A stretch of DNA of 64,000 bases from Mitsuaria sp. GD03876 (lineage in GTDB: Bacteria; Pseudomonadota; Gammaproteobacteria; Burkholderiales; Burkholderiaceae_C). The stretch lies in NCBI RefSeq assembly GCF_029840635.1, contig NZ_JAOCCU010000025.1, positions 27,957 through 91,956 on the forward strand, written 5' to 3'. Below are positions 17,942-26,408 of this stretch, one piece after another. The notes below the pieces were generated by a model. It saw only the letters and a program-made list of their open reading frames with translations. It was not told the DNA's origin and did no database searches. Position 1 is the stretch's first letter. The number at the start of each line of letters is the position of its first letter. A program made the position numbers and the translations under genes.

Positions 17942-18310
17942 ATGCCCTTGCATCGTCCCTTCCTCCGCTGCGCCGCGCTGGCGCTGCTCGTCGTCGTCCA
18001 GGCCGCGTCGGCCGCGCCCCAGTGGTGCACCGGCAAGGCCCAACGCGTGCTCCAGGACAAGGACGGCACCGTCCACCTCTACACGTCCTACCGCAACGAC
18101 TGGACCCAGATCTGCAACTCCGAGGTCGCCTGGAACGGCGTCACGCCGTCGATCTGCAAGAGCTGGCTCGCCACCGCGAAGGCCGCCGTGGCCGCCGGCC
18201 TGACCGTCACCGTGCAGTACCCGGAGGCGCCCGCTTGCCATCAGCTGCCGGCCTACGGCGCCGCGCCCGGACCCAGCTACATCATGCTGGTGACGCCCGG
18301 TCTGGAATGA
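17942..18310 (+). CDS. Small secreted cysteine-containing protein (122 aa)
   Basis: Not recognised as a named family. MPLHRPFLRCAALALLVVVQ is a clear signal peptide cleaved near ASAAP. The mature part, about 97 aa, has four cysteines (QWCTGK, QICNSE, SICKSW, PACHQL), fitting two disulfides in the periplasm or outside the cell. Aromatic-rich strands (TVHLYTSYRNDWTQI, GPSYIMLV) suggest a small beta protein. It is divergent from the esterase and convergent with the ybhN-like gene. A ribosome-binding site is not obvious. Confidence 0.6.
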   Translation: MPLHRPFLRCAALALLVVVQAASAAPQWCTGKAQRVLQDKDGTVHLYTSYRNDWTQICNSEVAWNGVTPSICKSWLATAKAAVAAGLTVTVQYPEAPACHQLPAYGAAPGPSYIMLVTPGLE

Positions 18311-18322
18311 CCCCGCGCGGCC

Positions 18323-19270
18323 TCAGCGCCGCGCCTTCGCTTCCAGCATGAAGTACGCCACCGCCGCGACGCTGAGCGGCGCGAGGTAGTACAGCGCGCG
18401 GTACGCGATCAGCGCGGCCAGCACCTGGCCGTGGCCCAGCACCGGGCCGAGGAAGGCGACGAACACGCCTTCCAGCACGCCCAGCCCCGCCGGCACATGC
18501 GTCACCACGCCGGCCACCGCCGCCACCAGCAGCACGGCCAGCGTGTGGCCGTAGTCCGTGCCGCGTTGCAGCAGCACCCACAGCACCGCGCCCATCGTCA
18601 GCCAGTTGGCCGCCGAGATGACCAACTGCATCAGCGCGATGCGCAGGCTCGGCACGAAGAAGTCGTGGCCGCGCAGCGTGAACTCGCGCCGCGTCGAGAA
18701 CGCGCACAGCGCCAGGTAGGCCGCCACCAGCACCCACATCAGCCCGCCGAGTCCGCGCAGCGCCGCGCCGCCGATCTTCCAGTCGGCCGGCGGCGCCAGC
18801 CATCCGAACAGGAACAGCCCGCCCGCCAGCAGCCCGTAGCCGAGCCAGTTCGACGCCATGCTCAGCGCGAGCACCTGCGCCGGCACCGGATGCTTCAGGC
18901 CCTCGCGCGCGTACAGCCGCAGCCGCATCGCGATGCCCCCGACCAGCGAGCCCAGGTTCAGGTTGAACGCGTAGCTGACGAAGGTGATCAGCATCACCCG
19001 CCGCGTCGGCACCGCGTGATGCGTCCAGCGCTTGCCGATCAGGTCGTAGCCGCTGTAGATCAGGTGGCTGAGCAGGCACAGCGCCGCGCCGCCCGCCAGC
19101 ACGCCCACGGGCAGTTGCCGCAAGGCCGCGCCGACCTCGTCCCAATCGACCTTGTGCGCGGCCCAGGCCAGCAGCGCGACCACCGCGACCGCGAAGACGC
19201 CGCTCAGCCAGCGGCCCCAGCGGCGGCGGCCGTCCCGGCGGGCGGCGTCGCCGTCGCGCGCGGCGCTCAC
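18323..19270 (-). CDS. ybhN: YbhN-family integral membrane protein (UPF0104, flippase-like)
   Basis: Inner-membrane protein of 315 aa in the lysylphosphatidylglycerol synthase TM-region family. About eight hydrophobic segments are visible, including VFAVAVVALLAWAAH, VMLITFVSYAFNLNLGSLVG, AVLLVAAVAGVVTHVPAGLG and LAALIAYRALYYLAPL. The YAFNLNLG and HVPAGLGVLE blocks are conserved in the family. The GTG at 19268-19270 overlaps the clsB stop (GTGA) and was chosen because in-frame sequence further upstream lies inside clsB and is Ala/Gly-rich without sense. The order ybhP-clsB-ybhN matches the E. coli operon. Its exact role is not settled. Confidence 0.85.
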   Translation of the reverse strand: MSAARDGDAARRDGRRRWGRWLSGVFAVAVVALLAWAAHKVDWDEVGAALRQLPVGVLAGGAALCLLSHLIYSGYDLIGKRWTHHAVPTRRVMLITFVSYAFNLNLGSLVGGIAMRLRLYAREGLKHPVPAQVLALSMASNWLGYGLLAGGLFLFGWLAPPADWKIGGAALRGLGGLMWVLVAAYLALCAFSTRREFTLRGHDFFVPSLRIALMQLVISAANWLTMGAVLWVLLQRGTDYGHTLAVLLVAAVAGVVTHVPAGLGVLEGVFVAFLGPVLGHGQVLAALIAYRALYYLAPLSVAAVAYFMLEAKARR

Positions 19271-20607
19271 TCCGCGGTTTCCTTGCTCAAGCGCTTGTCG
19301 GCGTGCCATTGCCAGGCCTCCGCGGGCGCCGTCGGCGGCGCGCTGACCACCACCGGCGTCTGCGCCGCCGGCATCAGCGGCTGCGCCTGGCGCGGCAGCC
19401 GTGCCAGCCAGCGCGGGAAGTGACGCAGCACGTGGAAGACCAAGGCCCCCACGCCCAGCCGCCACCACCAGCGCTGCGCGGCCGTCTCCTCGAGCGTCAG
19501 CTGCCGGCAGCGGTCGCGCATCAGCGGCTGGAGCTTCTCGCGCATCGCGCGGTTGAAGGCGCGGTCCTCGACGATCAGGTTGGCCTCCAGGTTCAGCGAC
19601 AGGCTCAGCGGATCGAGGTTGCTCGATCCCACCGTCGCCCAGGCGTCGTCCACCAGCGCCACCTTGCCGTGCATCGGGCGCTCGCAGTACTCGTGGATCT
19701 GCACGCCCGCGCGCATCAACTGGCCGTAGACCATGCGCGCCGCCCAGCGCGCCCAGGCGATGTCGGGCTGGCCCTGCAGGATCAGCCGCACCGTGACGCC
19801 GCGCCGCGCCGCACGCTGCAGGCTGCGCAGCAGCAGGAAGCCGGGGAAGAAATAGGCGTTGGCGATGATCACCTCATGCCGCGCCGCATGCAGCGCCAGG
19901 CGGTACATGCGTTCGATGTCGTCGCGGTGCCGATGGTTGTCGCGCGTGACGACCACCGCCTTCGCATGTCCGGCGGGCGAGGGCGTGTCGTTGACGCCGG
20001 CGGCGTCCGGCGCCGCCGCGGTTCCGCGTCCCGCCCACCAGCGGCGGTGCGAGGTCGCCGCGGCGATCGGCGTCTTCGCCGGCGCCGCGTCCACCGTCGC
20101 GGTGGCGAGGATCTCGCGCGCCGTGCGCCGCAGCTGCGCGACCACCGGGCCGCGCACGCGCACCGCGTAGTCCTGCTTGGCCTCGGGGCCGAAGTCGATC
20201 AGGTGGTCGGCCGAGAAGTTGATCCCGCCGATGAAGCCCGTCCCGCCGTCGACGACGACGATCTTGCGATGCAGCCGTCGGAACGGCCGCAGCCGCCGCG
20301 ACAGCTTGGGCGGCGGATCGAAGACATGCAGCCGCACGCCCGCGTCGGTGAGCCCGCTCACGAAATCCGCCGACAGCGTCGGCGAGCCGAAGCCGTCCAC
20401 CGTCATGTCGACGCGCACGCCGCGCCGCGCCGCGGCGATCAGCACCTCGCGTAGCGCCATGCCGATCTTGTCCTCGAAGAGGATGAAGGTCTCGACCAGC
20501 ACCTCGTGCCGCGCGGACTCGATCGCGTCGAAGACGGCGGGGAAGAACTCCTCGCCGTTCTCCAGCAGCTCGATGCGGTTGCCCGCGGTCCAGTGAGGTC
20601 GCTTCAC
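19267..20607 (-). CDS. clsB: Cardiolipin synthase B (phospholipase D family)
   Basis: Membrane-associated phosphatidyltransferase of 446 aa making cardiolipin from phosphatidylglycerol, or in E. coli other anionic lipids. Two HKD motifs are present: [16 protein letters not shown] and [18 protein letters not shown]. Other family blocks are [18 protein letters not shown] and [16 protein letters not shown]. The GTG at 20605-20607 overlaps the stop of the upstream endonuclease-like gene (GTGA), giving [20 protein letters not shown]. An insertion of about 35 residues near the middle ([16 protein letters not shown]) is low complexity. The C-terminal 60 residues, rich in Trp, Pro and Ala, extend beyond the second HKD domain. 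Confidence 0.92.
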   Translation of the reverse strand: MKRPHWTAGNRIELLENGEEFFPAVFDAIESARHEVLVETFILFEDKIGMALREVLIAAARRGVRVDMTVDGFGSPTLSADFVSGLTDAGVRLHVFDPPPKLSRRLRPFRRLHRKIVVVDGGTGFIGGINFSADHLIDFGPEAKQDYAVRVRGPVVAQLRRTAREILATATVDAAPAKTPIAAATSHRRWWAGRGTAAAPDAAGVNDTPSPAGHAKAVVVTRDNHRHRDDIERMYRLALHAARHEVIIANAYFFPGFLLLRSLQRAARRGVTVRLILQGQPDIAWARWAARMVYGQLMRAGVQIHEYCERPMHGKVALVDDAWATVGSSNLDPLSLSLNLEANLIVEDRAFNRAMREKLQPLMRDRCRQLTLEETAAQRWWWRLGVGALVFHVLRHFPRWLARLPRQAQPLMPAAQTPVVVSAPPTAPAEAWQWHADKRLSKETAE

Positions 20608-21341
20608 AGCCGGATCTCCGCCGCCAGCGGCGCATGGTCCGACAGGTGCGACCAGGGCCGGCGCGGCAGCACGATCGGATGCTGCACCGACGCGCCGCGC
20701 ACGTAGATGCGGTCCAGCGCCAGCAGCGGGAAACGCGACGGGAAGGTCCGCGCCGCCGCGCCGTAGGCCTTCACGAAGACCTCGCCCAGCCCCGCGCAAC
20801 GGCTCAGCATCCGGTGCGCGCGCTGGCGCCAGTCGTTGAAGTCGCCGGCGACGATCACCGGGTCCTCCGGCGGCAGGCTGTCGATCAGCTGGCACAGGCG
20901 CTCGACCTGGCGCTGGCGATGCGATTCGCGCAGGCCCAGGTGCACGCAGATCGCATGCAACTGGCGGCCGTCCGCGAGCTGGAGCACGCTGTGCAGCAGG
21001 CCGCGGCGCTCCGGGCCCTCCATCGAGACGTCGTGGTTGGTGTGATGCGCGATCGCGAACTTCGACAGCAACGCGTTGCCGTGATGCCCCTGCGGATAGA
21101 CCGCGTTGCGGCCGTACGCGAAGTCGCTCCAGAGGCTGTCCGCCAGGAACTCGTAGTGGGGCGCCTGCGGCCAGGTGGGGATGCGGGCCGCGTGCAACTC
21201 GTGTTCGCCGAGCACTTCCTGCAGGAAGACGATGTCCGCCGATACGGCCCGGACCGCTTCACGCAACTCGTGCAGGATGAAGCGGCGATTGAAGAAGCCG
21301 AAGCCCTTGTGCAGATTGACGGTGAGGACGGTGACCTTCAT
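20604..21341 (-). CDS. ybhP: YbhP-like endonuclease/exonuclease/phosphatase-family protein
   Basis: Metal-dependent phosphodiesterase fold of 245 aa. It starts [20 protein letters not shown] with the conserved N-terminal Asn, then [13 protein letters not shown] (catalytic Glu), [24 protein letters not shown] (conserved D-x-N) and [10 protein letters not shown] (conserved Asp-His). This is the DNase I-like set of active-site residues. Sitting just ahead of clsB and ybhN, as in E. coli, suggests a role in membrane lipid metabolism rather than DNA repair, but its substrate is not known. Confidence 0.85.
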   Translation of the reverse strand: MKVTVLTVNLHKGFGFFNRRFILHELREAVRAVSADIVFLQEVLGEHELHAARIPTWPQAPHYEFLADSLWSDFAYGRNAVYPQGHHGNALLSKFAIAHHTNHDVSMEGPERRGLLHSVLQLADGRQLHAICVHLGLRESHRQRQVERLCQLIDSLPPEDPVIVAGDFNDWRQRAHRMLSRCAGLGEVFVKAYGAAARTFPSRFPLLALDRIYVRGASVQHPIVLPRRPWSHLSDHAPLAAEIRL

Positions 21342-21379
21342 GGCTTGCCGGTGTGGCAAGCCGGATGCCCGTCACCGGG

Positions 21380-21478
21380 TCACAGGTCGTCGGACTTGAG
21401 CATCATGGGGCCGATGCACAGGACCCCGAAGGTGAGCGCGAACGCGCCCACGAGAATCGCGCCGATCAGTTCAAGCAT
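21380..21478 (-). CDS. 32-aa single-span membrane peptide
   Basis: Short ORF reading MLELIGAILVGAFALTFGVL and ending LKSDDL: one hydrophobic helix of about 22 residues with a charged C-terminal tail. The ATG at 21476-21478 is preceded by AGGAG at good spacing. It lies 38 bases upstream of ybhP on the same strand and 199 bases after cydX. The protein is not recognised. The strong ribosome-binding site and clean transmembrane composition argue that it is translated. It could be the leader gene of the ybhP-clsB-ybhN operon or a small partner of one of its membrane proteins. Confidence 0.5.
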   Translation of the reverse strand: MLELIGAILVGAFALTFGVLCIGPMMLKSDDL

Positions 21479-21677
21479 GGGGTGCTCCTGCTGACGGTGC
21501 CGCGTCGCGGCGGGCTCCCGACGCGAGGCCTGCGGGCCTCGAAGTGCCGGGGGGGAGCGATCGATACTAGACCTGTCCCCGGGCCCGCCGCAATCGCGGC
21601 TGGCGGTGTCCGACCGCCGATTCAGGGGATTCCACACCCCCGTTTGCGCATTCGTGCCGGACGTGCTCGGCAGGCGG

Positions 21678-21806
21678 TCAGTCGTCGCCGCCCTGGCGTA
21701 CGCGTGCGCGTTGCGCCTCGTCGTCCATCAGCTCGAACCACATCGCGTTCAGCACGGCGAAGCCCGCCGCCAGCGGCAGGCCCAGGAGCCAGGCGAAGTA
21801 CCACAT
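21678..21806 (-). CDS. cydX: CydX, small subunit of cytochrome bd oxidase
   Basis: 42-aa single-span subunit that stabilises the bd-type quinol oxidase. It begins MWYFAWLLGLPLAAGFAVLN, with the diagnostic N-terminal MWYFAW-LG block of CydX, continues AMWFELMDDEAQ, and ends in a charged tail. It lies directly after cydB (70-base spacer), the usual place. A GGAACACCTC stretch precedes the ATG and gives a weak ribosome-binding site. The gene is easily missed because of its size. Confidence 0.93.
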   Translation of the reverse strand: MWYFAWLLGLPLAAGFAVLNAMWFELMDDEAQRARVRQGGDD

Positions 21807-21832
21807 GAGGTGTTCCTTTCAAGTCGTTGAAC

Positions 21833-21854
21833 GGGAACGGGAAATGCCGTTCCC
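21833..21854 (-). promoter_or_regulatory. Perfect stem-loop between cydB and cydX
   Basis: Arms GGGAACGG (21833-21840) and CCGTTCCC (21847-21854) pair perfectly around a 6-base loop. It lies 22 bases after the cydB stop and 26 bases before the cydX start. No U-run follows, so it may act in mRNA processing or 3'-end protection that sets the cydAB to cydX ratio. Confidence 0.45.
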
Positions 21855-21876
21855 TTCGAAGTCGTCGGCAAATCGG

Positions 21877-23031
21877 TCAATAGGCGTGGTCGCCGTGCGT
21901 GATGTCGCGCGGCCGGACCTTGCCCCAGATGACGCTGTACACCCAGGCCGTGTAGGCCAGGATGATCGGCACGAAGATCACGGCGCACACCAGCATGATG
22001 AACAGGGTCAGGTGGCTGGACGACGCGTCCCAGACCGTCAGCGCCGAGGGCAGGTGGGTCGACGACGGCACGATGAACGGGAACATCGACGCGCCCACGC
22101 TCAGGATGATCCCGGCGATCGACAGCCCGCTGACGATCACCGTCGGGCCGCCCCAGCGCGCGCGCAAGCCCAGCAAGGCCAGTAGCGCGCCGGCGAAGCC
22201 GAGCACCGGCGCCGCGATCGTCCACGGGTGGTTGGCGTAGTTGCTGAGCCAGCCGCCGGCGATGCCGGCCTGCACCGTCTTCATCAGCGGATTCGACGGC
22301 CCGTTGCCCGCATGCGGGCTGGTCCACGCGTAACCGCCGACGAGCTGCCACAGCAGCACGCCGGCCAGGGCATACAGCACGATCGTCGCCAGCGCGGCCG
22401 CGCTCGCGAAGCCGCGCGCGCGCTCGGCGACGGCGCCTTCGGTGCGGGTCGTCAGCCAGGCGCCGCCGTGCATCACCAGCATCGCCACCGACACCAGGCC
22501 GCACAGGATCGCGAACGGGTTCAGCAGCGCGAGGAACGAGCCCTCGTAGATCATGCGCATGTCGGGCGTGAAGTGGTAGGGCACGCCCTGCAGCACGTTG
22601 CCGATGGCGACGCCGAAGATCAGCGACGGCACGAAACCGCCGATGAACAGGCACCAGTCCCAGGTCGAGCGCCAGGCCGGGCTGTCCTTCTTGCTGCGGT
22701 ACTTGAAGCCGACCGGCCGCAGGATCAGCGCGAACAGCGCCGCGAACATCGCCAGGTAGAAGCCCGAGAACGACATCGCGTAGATGTGGGGCCAGGCCGC
22801 GAAGATCGCGCCGCCGCCCAGCACCAGCCAGACCTGGTTGCCTTCCCAGATCGGGCCGATGGTGTTGATGACGACGCGGCGCTCGACGTCCTCGCGCGCG
22901 ACGAAGGGCAGCAGCGTGCCCACGCCCAGGTCGAAGCCGTCGGTGACGGCGAAGCCGATCAGCAGCACGCCGAGCAGCAGCCACCAGATGACGCGCAGCA
23001 CGTCGTAGTCCAGCAGGGTGTGAAGGATCAT
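21877..23031 (-). CDS. cydB: Cytochrome bd ubiquinol oxidase subunit II
   Basis: Inner-membrane subunit of 384 aa. It starts MILHTLLDYDVLRVIWWLLL and shows the conserved DGFDLGVGTLLPF, INTIGPIWEGNQVWLVLGGG and AWPHIYAMSFSGFYLAMF blocks, then LRPVGFKYRSK. About eight to nine membrane segments are present. CydB packs against CydA and carries no heme ligands in E. coli. It follows cydA by 32 bases on the same strand. Length is normal. Confidence 0.97.
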   Translation of the reverse strand: MILHTLLDYDVLRVIWWLLLGVLLIGFAVTDGFDLGVGTLLPFVAREDVERRVVINTIGPIWEGNQVWLVLGGGAIFAAWPHIYAMSFSGFYLAMFAALFALILRPVGFKYRSKKDSPAWRSTWDWCLFIGGFVPSLIFGVAIGNVLQGVPYHFTPDMRMIYEGSFLALLNPFAILCGLVSVAMLVMHGGAWLTTRTEGAVAERARGFASAAALATIVLYALAGVLLWQLVGGYAWTSPHAGNGPSNPLMKTVQAGIAGGWLSNYANHPWTIAAPVLGFAGALLALLGLRARWGGPTVIVSGLSIAGIILSVGASMFPFIVPSSTHLPSALTVWDASSSHLTLFIMLVCAVIFVPIILAYTAWVYSVIWGKVRPRDITHGDHAY

Positions 23032-23063
23032 GTGTTTCTCCTCATGCCTTGTTCATGCGTTCT

Positions 23064-24647
23064 TCAGGCCGCGCGGACCTTGCCCACCAGCGGCACGTCC
23101 GGCGTGGCGGACGGCGCGGGCTCGTCCTGCGGGCCCTTGCGGATCGCCGCGAGCATCAGCTTCATCTCCACCACGATCAGCACGGTGTAGATCGCCACGA
23201 AGCCCAGCAGCGTGAACAGCACCGTCTCGATGCCCAGGTGCGACACCGCCACCGCCGTCGGCAGCACGCCTTCGACGGCCCAGGGCTGGCGACCGAGCTC
23301 GGCCACGATCCAGCCGCATTCCGCGGCGATCCACGGCAGCGGGATCGACCACACCGCGACCTTCAGCAGCCAGCGGTGCTTGTCCAGCGTCCGGCGCGCC
23401 GACAGCACGAAGAACACGCCGGTCAGCAGGATGAAGAACATGCCCAGGCCGACCATGATCCGGAACGACCAGTACAGCGGCGCGACCTGCGGCACCGTGT
23501 CCCACGCGGCCTTCTGGACCTGCGCGTCGGTGGCTTGGCGCGGGTCGTCGACGTAGCGCTTGAGCAGCAGCGCGTAGCCCAGCGACGGGCTCTGCGCGTC
23601 GAAGGCCGTGGACAGCTCGGCGGGCACGGCGGTGCCCGGCGGCAGCGCGCGGATCTTCTCCAGCGTGTCGTAGGCCTGCTGGCCCTCGCGGATGCGGCGC
23701 TCGGCCAGCTTCACCAGGTCCAGGATGCCGGGGATCTGCTCGGTCAGCGAGCGCGTGCCGATCAGGCCCATCACCCACGGGATCTGGATCGCGTAGTGGG
23801 TCTCGCGCGCGTCCTGGTCGGGCAGGCCGAAGGCGGTGAAGGCCGCGGGCGCGGGTTCGGTGTGCCACATCGCCTCGATCGCGGCGAGCTTCATCTTCTG
23901 GTGCTCGGAGGACAGGTAGCCGCTCTCGTCGCCGAGCACGACCACCGACAGCGCCGAGGCCAGGCCGAAGGACGCGGCCGCCGTCATCGAACGCCTGGCC
24001 AGGTCGACGTGCCGGCCCTTGAGCAGGTACCACGCCGACACGCCCAGCACGAACAGCGCCGCCACCACGTAGCCCGCCGACACGGTGTGCACGAACTTGG
24101 CCTGCGCGACCGGGTTGAACAGCACCTCGGCGAAGTTGGTGACCTCCATGCGCATCGTCTGCGGATTGAGCTTCGCGCCGACCGGGTTCTGCATCCAGCC
24201 GTTGGCGATCAGGATCCACAGCGCCGAGAAGTTGGTGCCCAGCGCCGTCAGCCAGGTCACGATGCAGTGCGCGCGGCGCGACATCCGTTCCCAGCCGAAG
24301 AAGAACATGCCGACGAAGGTCGCCTCCAGGAAGAAGGCCATCAGGCCCTCGATCGCCAGCGGCGCGCCGAAGATGTCGCCGACATAGTGGCTGTAGTAGC
24401 TCCAGTTCATGCCGAACTGGAACTCCATCACGATGCCGGTGGACACGCCCAGCGCGAAATTGATGCCGAACAGCACGCCCCAGAACTTAGTCATCTGTTT
24501 CCAGATGGGCCGGCCCGTCATCACGTAGACCGTCTCCATGATGGCCAGGATGATGGACAGGCCGAGCGTGAGCGGCACGAACAGGAAGTGGTACAGGGCG
24601 GTCATCGCGAACTGCAGTCGCGAGAGACCGACGACGTCGAGCTCCAT
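23064..24647 (-). CDS. cydA: Cytochrome bd ubiquinol oxidase subunit I
   Basis: Catalytic heme subunit of 527 aa, oxidising quinol and reducing O2 with high affinity. It starts MELDVVGLSRLQFAMTALYH, with heme-ligand His20 followed by FLFVPLTLG. ERMSRRAHCIVTWLTALGTN and the later NPVAQAKFVHTVSAGYV block (second conserved His) are family hallmarks. The periplasmic Q-loop between IPWVMGLIGTRSL and PLYWSFRIMVGLGM is of the long (E. coli-like) type. AGGAGG lies 8 bases before the ATG. The downstream order cydB-cydX is standard and the upstream genes encode the CydDC exporter needed for assembly. Confidence 0.97.
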   Translation of the reverse strand: MELDVVGLSRLQFAMTALYHFLFVPLTLGLSIILAIMETVYVMTGRPIWKQMTKFWGVLFGINFALGVSTGIVMEFQFGMNWSYYSHYVGDIFGAPLAIEGLMAFFLEATFVGMFFFGWERMSRRAHCIVTWLTALGTNFSALWILIANGWMQNPVGAKLNPQTMRMEVTNFAEVLFNPVAQAKFVHTVSAGYVVAALFVLGVSAWYLLKGRHVDLARRSMTAAASFGLASALSVVVLGDESGYLSSEHQKMKLAAIEAMWHTEPAPAAFTAFGLPDQDARETHYAIQIPWVMGLIGTRSLTEQIPGILDLVKLAERRIREGQQAYDTLEKIRALPPGTAVPAELSTAFDAQSPSLGYALLLKRYVDDPRQATDAQVQKAAWDTVPQVAPLYWSFRIMVGLGMFFILLTGVFFVLSARRTLDKHRWLLKVAVWSIPLPWIAAECGWIVAELGRQPWAVEGVLPTAVAVSHLGIETVLFTLLGFVAIYTVLIVVEMKLMLAAIRKGPQDEPAPSATPDVPLVGKVRAA

Positions 24648-24689
24648 GGTGGGTTCCTCCTGAGGATGTTGTGGTTGATGTGGGGAAGA

Positions 24690-26408
24690 TCAGGCGGTGC
24701 CTGCGACGGAAATGAAGGGACGGTCGCCGCGCAGCGCGTGCAGCGCGCGGTCGAAGTCGGGCGTGCCGCGGCGCAGGTCGGCGACCAGGCGCCCGTGCGA
24801 GAGCACCAGTAGTCGGTCGGCGAGCGCGGCCTCGCGGCGCAAATGGGTGGCGATCAGCAGCGTGCGGTCGCCGGCCTGTGCGGCCAGGCGGGCCAGCACG
24901 TCGCGCGCGGTGTCGGCGTCGAGCGATTCGGTCGGTTCGTCGAGCAGCCACAGCCGGGTCGGGCGCAGCAGCAAGCGGGCCAGCGCGAGTCGCCGCGCCT
25001 GGCCGCCCGACAAACCCAGGCCGCCTTCGCCCAGTGGGGTGTCCAGTCCGCGGGCCAGCCGATCGACCTCGGCCTGGAGGCCCGCGGCGCGCAGGACCGC
25101 GCGCAGCCGGTCGTCGGGGGCGGCGGGGTCGGCCAGGCGCAGGTTGTCCGCCAGGCTGTCCTGGAACAGCTCGACGCGCTGCGTCAGCCACGAGGCTGCC
25201 GGCGCGCGCACCGTGCCGGCGAGCGGGGCGAGCTCGCCCGCGATCAGCGACAGCAGCGTCGACTTGCCCGAGCCGCTCGGGCCGATGACGGCGACACGCT
25301 CGCCTCGGTGCAGGCGCAGGTCGAGCGCCTGCAGCGCGTAGCCGCTCGCGCCGTCATGCGCGGCGCGCACGCCGGTCAGCGCGACGGCATCGTCGGCTTC
25401 GGCGGGTAGCACCGGCGCGGGCTCGGGCGCCTCGCGCAGGACCGGCGCCAGGCGGCGCGCGGCGAGGGCGCCGCGGCCCGCTTCGATCGCGCCGCGGCGC
25501 AGCGCGGCGAAGGGCTCCATCGCGGCCAGCGCCACCAGCAGCGCGAGCGCCGCGGCGGGCGCGTCGATGCGGCCGCGCTCCACCAGCGCGCCGGCGGCCA
25601 GCAGCACCGCGGCCAGCGTCAGGCTGCCGGCGATCGAGAAGGTCGCGCCGGCGCGCGCCTCGAGCCGCTGCAGCGCGCGGTCCGCGCGGGCCAGGCGGGC
25701 GTCCGTGGCGCGCAGCGCGTCGCACTGGGCGCGCAGCCGGCCGGCCATCGCGAGGTCGGTCTGGCCGGCGACCAGGTCCACGGCCTGCTCGCGCAGCCGT
25801 TCGAGCGCGGCGGCGCGGCGCAGCGCCAGGGGCCGGGCGCGTCGCGCGACGCGGCGCGTCACGCCCAGGCCGACGAGCATCAGCCACACGGCGATCGCGA
25901 GGCCCAGCGCTGCATCGAGCGCGCCGAGCACCACGCCCGCGAGCAGCGCGGCGCCCGCCGCCGCGGCGACCGGCACGCCCACGCGCAGGTAGAGGGATTC
26001 GAGCGCGTCGATGTCGGCGGTCAGCCGGAACAGCAGCCGCGCCGGACGGCGCAGCAGCCGCCGCGCGGCGCCGGGACGGGCCCAGCCTCGGAACAGCCGC
26101 TCGCGCAACGCGGCCAGCGCGGCCAGCGTCGCGTCGTGCGTGATCACGCGTTCGCCGTAGCGGCCGGCGGTGCGCGCGAGCGCGAGCAGGCGCACGCCGG
26201 CGCTCGGCGCGAAGACATTGAACGCGAGCGCGCCGGCGGTCAGCCCGGCCAGGCCGGCCGCGGTGATGAACCAGCCCGACAGGCCCAGCAGCGCGATGCC
26301 GGCCAGCACCGTCAACACCGCGAGCAGCGCGCCCAGCAGCAGGCGGCGCCCGGCGGTGGCGAGGAACAGGCGCGCGATCGTCGTCGATCCGGTGTCGCGG
26401 CGGGTCAT
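24690..26408 (-). CDS. cydC: Thiol reductant ABC exporter subunit CydC
   Basis: Half-transporter of 572 aa that with CydD exports glutathione/cysteine and is needed for cytochrome bd assembly. An N-terminal ABC-exporter membrane domain of six hydrophobic segments is followed by the ATPase with Walker A GPSGSGKST, signature LSGGQARR and Walker B LWLLDEPTESLD. The ATG at 26406-26408 (MTRRDTGSTTIARLFLATAG) overlaps the cydD stop by ATGA; frame sequence further upstream is only a repetitive ARPI stretch antisense to the cydD tail. It lies 42 bases before cydA, so cydDCABX probably forms one transcript. Confidence 0.93.
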   Translation of the reverse strand: MTRRDTGSTTIARLFLATAGRRLLLGALLAVLTVLAGIALLGLSGWFITAAGLAGLTAGALAFNVFAPSAGVRLLALARTAGRYGERVITHDATLAALAALRERLFRGWARPGAARRLLRRPARLLFRLTADIDALESLYLRVGVPVAAAAGAALLAGVVLGALDAALGLAIAVWLMLVGLGVTRRVARRARPLALRRAAALERLREQAVDLVAGQTDLAMAGRLRAQCDALRATDARLARADRALQRLEARAGATFSIAGSLTLAAVLLAAGALVERGRIDAPAAALALLVALAAMEPFAALRRGAIEAGRGALAARRLAPVLREAPEPAPVLPAEADDAVALTGVRAAHDGASGYALQALDLRLHRGERVAVIGPSGSGKSTLLSLIAGELAPLAGTVRAPAASWLTQRVELFQDSLADNLRLADPAAPDDRLRAVLRAAGLQAEVDRLARGLDTPLGEGGLGLSGGQARRLALARLLLRPTRLWLLDEPTESLDADTARDVLARLAAQAGDRTLLIATHLRREAALADRLLVLSHGRLVADLRRGTPDFDRALHALRGDRPFISVAGTA

